Part shown: one piece after another, positions 1 through 4,416 of the stretch
How positions within the stretch are numbered: the stretch's first letter is position 1
How the letters are laid out: each line of letters opens with the position of its first letter
Assembly (NCBI GenBank): GCA_027046105.1
Contig: JALTZQ010000016.1
Location: 1-6,840 of the forward strand
Source: Pyrodictiaceae archaeon
GTDB taxonomy: Archaea > Thermoproteota > Thermoprotei_A > Sulfolobales > Pyrodictiaceae
Direction: 5' to 3'
Length of the DNA stretch: 6,840 bases
Translations under genes and position numbers: made by a program
Notes under the pieces: model-generated
What the model saw: the letters and a program-made list of their open reading frames with translations, nothing else
The model's database searches: none
Told to the model about the DNA's origin: nothing

Positions 1-200
1 ATGAAATTCTTGAATTTCCTCCTCGTATATTCTAGACATTCGTCGCTGTTTTGAATATACAGTTTTACTTCCTTTATATCATTAGGTTCCTTTCCCACTT
101 CCTCAACAATAGCGTCAAGTAATTTAAAAGCATCATCTATATTTAAATCGACATATTTATACTTTGCTAGATCTATCTGGATGGTCACAGTTTTTTGCAT
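1..200 (-). CDS. Small protein of unknown function (partial, N-terminal part)
   Basis: The reading frame starts at ATG on the minus strand (198-200) and stays open to the left edge, giving 66 codons with the C-terminus missing. The peptide begins MQKTVTIQIDLAKYKYVDLN and continues as a charged, soluble alpha/beta-looking sequence with one Cys near residue 54 and no signal peptide or membrane segment. A strong ribosome site (GGAGGTG) lies 6 nt before the ATG, which fixes the start. It is transcribed away from PCNA across a 65-bp gap. I do not recognise the family. Neighbourhood to PCNA hints at a housekeeping or replication-linked role, but that is inference only. Confidence 0.75.
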   Translation of the reverse strand, partial: MQKTVTIQIDLAKYKYVDLNIDDAFKLLDAIVEEVGKEPNDIKEVKLYIQNSDECLEYTRRKFKNF

Positions 201-206
201 AGTTCA

Positions 207-213
207 CACCTCC
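207..213 (-). promoter_or_regulatory. Ribosome binding site of the leftmost minus-strand gene
   Basis: The minus strand reads GGAGGTG, complementary to the archaeal 16S rRNA 3' end, with 6 nt to the ATG at 200. It decides the start of this partial gene. If the shared TATA box at 236-243 is used, the predicted transcript would begin almost exactly at the first G of this motif. Confidence 0.75.
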
Positions 214-235
214 ACTCTCACCCACGAACCGAGCA

Positions 236-243
236 TTTTAAAA
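236..243. promoter_or_regulatory. Symmetric TATA box between divergent genes (PCNA and minus-strand gene)
   Basis: The octamer TTTTAAAA is its own reverse complement. Its centre (239.5) lies about 26 bp before the PCNA ATG at 266, the usual archaeal TATA-to-start distance, which implies a leaderless PCNA mRNA. In the other direction 26 bp leads to about 213, the first base of the GGAGGTG ribosome site of the minus-strand gene. One TBP site could therefore serve both genes. The position is seen in the sequence; the bidirectional use is inferred. Confidence 0.6.
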
Positions 244-265
244 GAATAACAATTAGCTCAATAAA

Positions 266-1045
266 ATGTCAATGGGCGTAGCTACCATGTTTAGGGCTAT
301 CTATCCTGCTGCAACAAAATTCAAGTATATAATTCAAACAATAGTTAAAATAATAGATGAGATACCTTTCACTGCAACACAAGACTCATTAGAAGTACGC
401 ACATTAACTCCAGAAAAAACAACCATGATAATACTACGCATGCCAATCACTAGTTTTGAAGAGTATGAGTTAACAGAAGATGAAAAATCATTCATAGTGC
501 TCTCCGACGACCTTAACCGTATAGCGAAGCGTGGAACAAGAAATGACATGGTCGAATTAAGTCTCGAAGAAGAACAAAGAAGATTAAGAATTTCATTCAT
601 AGATCGTAAGACAAACGTCACAAGAACGTTCTACGTACCCTTGCGTGAAGGCGTTGTTGAAAAACTAGGTGAGCCACAGGTGGAGCTTAATGTTTCCGCA
701 CGACTTCTAGCAGACGATTTCAAGAATATTATCAATGATGTTAAATTGATCTCCGAAGATGCAGAATTTATTGCATATGAAGATAGAATGGAGGTACATG
801 CTATGGAAGCACAAAAAGAGTATAAGGGTGTATTTGAAGTTGGGAATCCGCTTGTAAGCTATGATGTCACTGGTAAAACCCCCATACGCTCAATCTATTC
901 TGTCGACCTACTAAAGGCTAGTACAAGAGCAGCAACTGCTGCAGACACGGTTGTACTGGAGTATGGTGAATCATTACCATTAAAACTTACATTCGACCTT
1001 CCTGGTGGCAGTTCACTGATATACTGGATAACTCCTAGAACATAG
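266..1045 (+). CDS. pcn: DNA polymerase sliding clamp (PCNA)
   Basis: This is the ring-forming processivity factor that encircles DNA and tethers polymerase, FEN1, ligase and other PIP-box proteins. The 259-residue product has the usual clamp length (about 245-260) and both clamp repeats. The N-terminal half contains MFRAIYPAATKFKYIIQ and LTPEKTTMIILRMP; the interdomain connector is around residues 118-135; the end is YWITPRT, like the PR-containing C-termini of archaeal clamps. The MF..YP start and LTxxK..xxILRxP pattern resemble the PCNA1-type subunit of crenarchaeal heterotrimeric clamps, from memory rather than alignment. Start choice: ATG 266 fits a leaderless mRNA from the TATA box at 236-243, but homologues typically begin at the equivalent of Met8 (287), so the first seven residues may be an extension or mis-start. 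The gene ends 5 nt from the convergent stop of the zinc protein. No second clamp gene is in the window. Confidence 0.96.
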   Translation: MSMGVATMFRAIYPAATKFKYIIQTIVKIIDEIPFTATQDSLEVRTLTPEKTTMIILRMPITSFEEYELTEDEKSFIVLSDDLNRIAKRGTRNDMVELSLEEEQRRLRISFIDRKTNVTRTFYVPLREGVVEKLGEPQVELNVSARLLADDFKNIINDVKLISEDAEFIAYEDRMEVHAMEAQKEYKGVFEVGNPLVSYDVTGKTPIRSIYSVDLLKASTRAATAADTVVLEYGESLPLKLTFDLPGGSSLIYWITPRT

Positions 1046-1050
1046 ATCCG

Positions 1051-1302
1051 TTACCCTTCTAGTCTTTTCAGTAACTCTTCAAGCGCTTTTATTGCCTCAC
1101 GAGCCTCCTGTATAGTCTTTGTACTACGTTCAATTTTTCTCTTCCTATACCATACAGGATTTGGGCAAATACTATACTCGTTACACGCCAGACAGCAATA
1201 TGGACAAATACTTATACTAGGGTGGAGCCAGCAAGCACGTGTTGGGTAGTGACGACCACATAGACTACACCGCTCCCAGTATATGGTCACGTAAACCACC
1301 AC
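1051..1302 (-). CDS. Small cysteine-rich, probably zinc-binding protein
   Basis: The 83-residue product has eight cysteines in its first 46 residues: C12-x2-C15, C24, C33-x2-C36, C37-x2-C40 and C46. CxxC knuckles of this kind suggest one or two zinc sites. Residues about 58-83 are highly charged (KTIQEAREAIKALEELLKRL) and should form an amphipathic helix, possibly a coiled coil. The architecture is zinc knuckle plus helix, as in small archaeal DNA/RNA- or protein-binding modules; I do not recognise a named family. The start is uncertain: GTG at 1302 and 1299 and GTG at 1290 are in frame, with an in-frame stop just upstream (1312-1314). All choices keep every cysteine. It is convergent with PCNA, with only 5 nt between the stop codons. 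The dense Cys pattern and fitting stop argue that it is a real gene and not a shadow frame. Confidence 0.75.
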   Translation of the reverse strand: MVVYVTIYWERCSLCGRHYPTRACWLHPSISICPYCCLACNEYSICPNPVWYRKRKIERSTKTIQEAREAIKALEELLKRLEG

Positions 1303-1307
1303 TATGC

Positions 1308-1314
1308 AAATTTA
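1308..1314 (+). promoter_or_regulatory. Possible TATA box of the GC-rich RNA candidate
   Basis: AAATTTA lies with its centre about 26 bp before position 1338, where the long self-complementary region begins. That is the spacing expected of an archaeal promoter for a non-coding RNA starting there. Support is positional only. The near-palindromic core could also contribute to transcription of the minus-strand zinc-protein gene, although for that gene the spacing to the start codon is too short. Confidence 0.35.
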
Positions 1315-1337
1315 GGTTCCACATTGCACATCTAATA

Positions 1338-1516
1338 AACTACCTGGCCGACAATGAACGGTAGTAATCGCGGCGGGGGACAACCTGACCATACCCCGCA
1401 AAGTAGGCTACCGCGAGATATGAGGCCGTTGGTCAGCCGGTGGTTAGTACTTCATCGCCCAAGGCTCGGTGCGGGGCTCACTGCGGGTAGAGCTACTTCA
1501 TCCCATAATTCCTTTT
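1338..1516 (+). ncRNA. Candidate structured non-coding RNA (GC-rich, family unknown)
   Basis: Positions 1338-1500 are clearly GC-rich in an AT-rich genome, a known signature of structured RNA in hyperthermophiles. No convincing ORF covers it. Nested complementary arms form one long irregular hairpin: AACTACC 1338-1344 with GGTGGTT 1439-1445; TGGCC 1345-1349 with GGTCA 1431-1435; AACGG 1357-1361 with CCGTT 1426-1430; CGCGG 1369-1373 with CCGCG 1411-1415; CGGGG 1374-1378 with CCCCG 1394-1398, capped by a 15-nt loop. A second hairpin follows: CGGTG 1467-1471 with CACTG 1479-1483, inside GCT 1464-1466 with AGC 1491-1493. A T-run (CCTTTT 1511-1516) could end the transcript. It lacks the RNase P core (GAAAGTCC, ACAGAA), the SRP helix-8 motif, 5S rRNA signatures and a tRNA T-loop. 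The plus strand is preferred because of the TATA-like site at 1308-1314; the minus strand remains possible. Confidence 0.55.
1448..1502 (+). repeat. Direct repeat TACTTCATC flanking the second hairpin
   Basis: The 9-mer TACTTCATC occurs at 1448-1456 and again at 1494-1502, 46 nt apart, immediately on either side of the smaller hairpin of the RNA candidate. On the minus strand the copies read GATGAAGTA, which includes the GATGA part of a C box. The repeat may be a duplicated protein- or RNA-binding element, or chance; both copies being at the hairpin edges is what makes it worth recording. Confidence 0.5.
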
Positions 1517-1540
1517 AGATTAAGGATACTTAATTTCTTA

Positions 1541-1550
1541 GAAGAACAAA
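1541..1550 (-). terminator. Possible U-rich terminator of the DUF72 operon
   Basis: Just after the DUF72 stop codon the minus strand reads TTTGTTCTTC, a pyrimidine/U-rich tract of the sort at which archaeal RNA polymerase terminates. There is no strong stem before it. It also separates this operon from the GC-rich RNA region. Confidence 0.35.
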
Positions 1551-1552
1551 TC

Positions 1553-2341
1553 TTATACTATATTAGCTATGTCGTTAAGGTGACGAGCAGCAATCTCTTT
1601 AAATCTTCGCGCATCATTATACATGTGAACGTTATTGAATAGCACATAAATTTCTCTTAAATCACTGGTATTGATAACTTTCTCTATAACACTAGATAGC
1701 CTTTCTAAATCATTGTCACTATACTTGTATCGATAATTCACTTCTCGATGGCCAAGTCCATGAAGTCTGAAATATGCTATATGACCATGAACTAATGGCT
1801 CAAGCCTTAATGGATCAACAACATACACTATTTCGGTTTCCTCTATTAACTTTGCTATTTGCTCCCTATATTTATGCCAATCACCTCTAGGCTCCCAAGC
1901 TACCACTACACCGGGTTTCTTTATGGAACTAAAAAATATGCGTGCATTTTCATAATTCTCCTTACTGAACTTGAAACTAGGTGGTGTTTGAACTACAATA
2001 ACCCTTGCATTTAACAATAATGCTGCCTCAAGAGTTTTCTCCCACGCTTCAAGGTTCTCCTTAGTGGGTTTCAATAACCCATATCTATCCTTTTTGCCTT
2101 CATCGATCTTCAGCCCAGCCTTCTTCCACGTGGGACTTGATGGAGGATGAGTTATAGCTTGCCAAGCCTTAATTGTGAAAGTAAAATCAGGTGGCGCCTC
2201 TTTTCTCCATCGTTCTAGCGTTTCTTTGGCAGGTATTTTGTAGAACGTTTGCTGCACTTCAACTAATTTGTACTCTTTAAAATATTTTCGTCTCGAAACT
2301 GGAAAGCCACAGCAACCTATAAGTATTTTTACTTTGCTCAT
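1553..2341 (-). CDS. DUF72 (YecE-like) family protein
   Basis: The 262-residue product has the standard DUF72 length (about 240-280) and its string of motifs on a TIM-barrel-like fold: IGCCGFP (8-14), a VQQTFYKIP strand (29-37), FTIKAWQAITH (55-65), VVQTPPSF (116-123), VAWEPRG (147-153), VVDPL (184-188), YFRLHG (200-205) and YVLFNNVHMYNDA (232-244). The family is widespread in archaea and bacteria, but its biochemical role is not established to my knowledge; nuclease- or phosphate-handling ideas rest on the TIM-barrel resemblance only. It is cytoplasmic, with no signal peptide. The start is ATG 2339-2341 with a purine-rich GGAAGG about 9 nt upstream. It lies 20 nt downstream of the AbrB-ACT gene and has no promoter of its own that I can see, so the two are probably co-transcribed and it may be a target of that regulator. 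Confidence 0.93.
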   Translation of the reverse strand: MSKVKILIGCCGFPVSRRKYFKEYKLVEVQQTFYKIPAKETLERWRKEAPPDFTFTIKAWQAITHPPSSPTWKKAGLKIDEGKKDRYGLLKPTKENLEAWEKTLEAALLLNARVIVVQTPPSFKFSKENYENARIFFSSIKKPGVVVAWEPRGDWHKYREQIAKLIEETEIVYVVDPLRLEPLVHGHIAYFRLHGLGHREVNYRYKYSDNDLERLSSVIEKVINTSDLREIYVLFNNVHMYNDARRFKEIAARHLNDIANIV

Positions 2342-2361
2342 GTCGTTATTCCTTCCCCAAC

Positions 2362-2772
2362 CTACCTGCGTAGTTGACGTATATTAACTAGTTGTACTTC
2401 AGGGAGCCTTATCAGTGTATGTCTTAGCGATTCTGCATTGACATTAGCTTTCGATAAATCAATCACTATTACACATTCCGCAACTTCACCTCTTTTTATG
2501 ACAGTACATTGTGTTGTTACTTGGTCAACATTCAATTTGGCTAATTCCTCTGAGACTCTAGCTAATGCACCCGGCACATCCCGAAACTCGACATATAGCT
2601 CATAGAGGTCAGCTTTTTCGGAGGGTAGCGGTGAAACAACTATTTCCTTACGCTCGGTATCCGCAATAAGGATCAGATTCATACCCTCTACGATATCGAG
2701 TGCTTCACGAACAACCATTGGTATTGTTATCCTGCCTTTACTGTCTACTCTAACTATTTCAGCAATCTTCAA
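2362..2772 (-). CDS. AbrB-type DNA-binding domain fused to an ACT domain, transcriptional regulator
   Basis: Residues about 5-48 form a SpoVT/AbrB swapped-hairpin DNA-binding domain, with the hallmark VRVDSKGRITIPMVVREAL followed by EGMNLILI. Residues about 56-133 form an ACT domain (LYELYVEFRDVPGALARVSEEL, then beta strands around QCTVIKRG and CVIVID), a fold that usually binds amino acids or other small ligands. The 136-residue product is therefore probably a ligand-sensing dimeric or tetrameric regulator; the ligand and targets are unknown. The start is TTG at 2770-2772. An in-frame TGA lies at 2776-2778, so no longer version is possible, and a later start would cut into the AbrB domain. 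It is the first gene of a likely two-gene operon with DUF72, and autoregulation is plausible but not shown by the sequence. Confidence 0.92.
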   Translation of the reverse strand: MKIAEIVRVDSKGRITIPMVVREALDIVEGMNLILIADTERKEIVVSPLPSEKADLYELYVEFRDVPGALARVSEELAKLNVDQVTTQCTVIKRGEVAECVIVIDLSKANVNAESLRHTLIRLPEVQLVNIRQLRR

Positions 2773-2790
2773 CTCTCACACCCTCTAACC

Positions 2791-2797
2791 TTTTATA
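2791..2797 (-). promoter_or_regulatory. TATA box of the AbrB-ACT/DUF72 operon
   Basis: The minus strand reads TATAAAA within CTATAAAAGG, a very good archaeal TATA box in the 146-bp gap after the Mrp gene. Its centre is only about 22 bp from the TTG start at 2772, so the transcript should begin at or slightly inside the annotated start; the apparent ribosome site GGGTG at 2780-2784 would then not be transcribed. The rest of the gap (2798-2918) shows no other convincing signal. Confidence 0.55.
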
Positions 2798-2918
2798 GTG
2801 AGGTTCCCTTGAAAAATCCTTCCATAATCGTTTATCATCAAACTATGGAAATTCCTGGCCATGAATACGCAAGGAGTAAAGAAGTGTTCGAATAAGCCTA
2901 TATATTGCACATGAATGG

Positions 2919-3785
2919 TTATCTTTCGACTTCCTCTACAACCTTACTAGCTATCTCCATTAATGTCTTAGCTGTTTCAGTTTCTGAATACTTAATAATA
3001 AAAGGCTCACCTTCATCATTGGCTGCTGATATTAGTGGATCGAGTGGAACCTCACCTAAAAACCTTATACCGTATTCTTTTGATATCCTCTTCCCTCCTC
3101 CTCTGCCAAATACGTAATACTTCTCTCCATTAGGGCACCTAAAATAACTCATATTCTCAACTAAACCTATTACTCTCGTGTTAAGCTTTCTAGCAAACAT
3201 TACAGCCTTCACAACAACTGATCTAGCAACTTCGGAAGGTGTTGTTACAATTACTAAGCCTGTTAAGTCTCTTACTAATTGGACAATTGTTAATTGCTCA
3301 TCACCAGTACCAGGCGGCAAGTCTATAAGTAAATAGTCAAGAGAACCCCACTCTGTGTATGCAAGTAACTCTCTGATTGCCGATGTCTTTATAGGCCCAC
3401 GCCATATTATGGGAGTATCCTCCGTAGGAAGCATTAATGCTATTGACACAATTTTTACACCTAATGGTGCCTCAACAGGTATTATAGCACCTTCCGTTGT
3501 TGCACTGAGATTTTTTCCCTGAACTCCAGCCATCTTAGGTATAGAAGGACCATGAATATCAGCATCAAGAATACCTACACGTCTACCCTTTAACGCAAGT
3601 GCAAATGCTAAACTGGCTGTGATAAATGATTTCCCCACACCACCCTTTCCACTAAGTATTGCAATTTTGTATCTTATATTCGAAAGCCTTTTTTTAATCA
3701 TTTCTTCTTGTTGACGTACCTTTCTAAACATCTCTATGCGTGCCCGGACTTCTGGTGGCATTCTTCTTGACTGAGCTGTTGCCAA
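2919..3785 (-). CDS. mrp: Mrp/NBP35 (ApbC) family P-loop ATPase, iron-sulfur cluster carrier type
   Basis: This is a homologue of the scaffold/carrier ATPases that transfer Fe-S clusters to apoproteins. The 288-residue product has the deviant Walker A SGKGGVGKS (45-53) with both lysines, LDADIHGPS (73-81) as switch I, WRGPIKTSAI (128-137), and the Walker B-like LLIDLPPGTGDEQL (152-165). ENMSYFRCPNG (210-220) is the cluster-binding region, but it has CPNG where typical members have CPxC. C217 is the only cysteine in the protein. It also lacks an N-terminal ferredoxin-like cysteine domain; residues 1-38 are a charged helix. The start is TTG 3783-3785, 13 nt from the start site predicted by the TTAATTAA box; ATG at codon 9 (3759-3761) is an alternative. 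It is monocistronic, with 146 bp to the next gene. A nucleotide-switch role is secure; cluster carriage with one cysteine per subunit is less so. Confidence 0.94.
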   Translation of the reverse strand: MATAQSRRMPPEVRARIEMFRKVRQQEEMIKKRLSNIRYKIAILSGKGGVGKSFITASLAFALALKGRRVGILDADIHGPSIPKMAGVQGKNLSATTEGAIIPVEAPLGVKIVSIALMLPTEDTPIIWRGPIKTSAIRELLAYTEWGSLDYLLIDLPPGTGDEQLTIVQLVRDLTGLVIVTTPSEVARSVVVKAVMFARKLNTRVIGLVENMSYFRCPNGEKYYVFGRGGGKRISKEYGIRFLGEVPLDPLISAANDEGEPFIIKYSETETAKTLMEIASKVVEEVER

Positions 3786-3820
3786 CTGGTAATCCCGAGG
3801 ACAATCTAAGTTCTGACAAC

Positions 3821-3828
3821 TTAATTAA
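3821..3828. promoter_or_regulatory. Symmetric TATA-like box between divergent Mrp and the XPB operon
   Basis: TTAATTAA is palindromic and lies between the divergent genes (Mrp start 3785, plus-strand gene from 3877). Leftward, 26 bp from its centre gives a start near 3798 and a 13-nt leader before the Mrp TTG. Rightward it gives about 3851 and a 26-nt leader before ATG 3877, without an evident ribosome site. A second possible plus-strand TATA (TGTATATG, 3852-3859) and another (TTTTAAGA, about 3920-3927) would suit other start choices for the plus-strand gene. Confidence 0.4.
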
Positions 3829-3876
3829 TCTACTTCCAGTAAGAGAAACCATGTATATGTTCCCGATAGCCTATTT

Positions 3877-4416
3877 ATGCCATATATTACCTATGCTTTA
3901 GTGGGGGTTGTGATTAGGGTTTTAAGATCCGATAATAACAGTGAGGATGAAGCCCACGCGATGAACCCCCCAACTGACAAATATATTTCGATACCAGGAC
4001 TGCAAGCCAATTTAGTTAAAGATGTACTGGATATACTGGAACTCTATAATCCGTCTATGATACTGTTCTATGGAACTTGCAATGGAAAAATTTTCGGCTT
4101 CATCACTAGTGTAGAGTATACCCTATCCACCGTCTACAAGTTAAGACCATATGCAATCCTCATTGCAGCAAAAAATACGAACAATATCTATGAGCTAAGA
4201 TCAATCCCATTAGAACACGTTCTTTACGCTGAAATTGAAAAACACAAATTAGTATTCCTATTTAAGTGCATAAACTGGAAGGAGTGCAACACAAGCCTAA
4301 ATGAATACATGAAACTGCTACATTGCAGACACAGCGAATTAAGGTATTACATTGTAGCAACCGAATTAGAGGAGCTAATCGATGAAATCAGTAAGAGGTT
4401 AGGAGAGATAACTTGA
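3877..4416 (+). CDS. Unrecognised protein coupled to the XPB-like helicase
   Basis: The 179-residue product is not one I can name. It is soluble and alpha/beta in appearance: alternating hydrophobic strands such as MILFYGTCNGKIFGFITSV (61-79) and YAILIAAK (92-99), then LVFLFKCINWKEC (125-137), and a charged C-terminal helix, TELEELIDEISKRL (162-175). It has four cysteines: C68, C131, C137, C150. There is no signal peptide. Its stop overlaps the next start (TTGA, 4413-4416), so it is almost certainly made together with the XPB-like helicase and is a natural candidate partner. It is not evidently the nuclease Bax1, which often neighbours archaeal XPB, since I see none of the expected length or motifs. 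The start is uncertain: ATG 3877, or ATG 3961 (MNPPTDKYISIPGL, GAGG 14 nt upstream), which would give 151 residues; the stretch before it is poorly conserved-looking. Confidence 0.8.
   Translation: MPYITYALVGVVIRVLRSDNNSEDEAHAMNPPTDKYISIPGLQANLVKDVLDILELYNPSMILFYGTCNGKIFGFITSVEYTLSTVYKLRPYAILIAAKNTNNIYELRSIPLEHVLYAEIEKHKLVFLFKCINWKECNTSLNEYMKLLHCRHSELRYYIVATELEELIDEISKRLGEIT
4402..4407 (+). promoter_or_regulatory. Ribosome binding site deciding the TTG start of XPB
   Basis: GGAGAG lies 5 nt before the TTG at 4413, inside the last codons of the upstream gene. It supports a TTG start over any later ATG and implies re-initiation or coupling at the 4-nt overlap. Confidence 0.7.

Noticed and set aside
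1338..1510. RNase P RNA, SRP RNA, 5S rRNA or tRNA as identity of the GC-rich island.
   Set aside because: None of the conserved cores (GAAAGTCC/ACAGAA, SRP helix-8 GGAAG-type loop, 5S GAAC..AAGTTAAGC, tRNA GTTCRA loop) is present on either strand.
1430..1510. A full box C/D guide on the minus strand using the two GATGA and the CTGA/GTGA sequences.
   Set aside because: The C boxes lack the second-position U and the D'-C' spacer would be about 19 nt, too long for a typical archaeal guide. Kept only as a note on the repeats.
2830..2860. Minus-strand TTGATGAT resembling a box C of a C/D guide RNA.
   Set aside because: No box D (CTGA) within the usual 50-70 nt and the first base does not fit the consensus.
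2845..2895. Short plus-strand frame MEIPGHEYARSKEVFE in the Mrp/AbrB gap, which reads rather protein-like.
   Set aside because: Only 16 codons, no ribosome site and no promoter in that direction; it sits where minus-strand regulatory DNA is expected. Probably chance.
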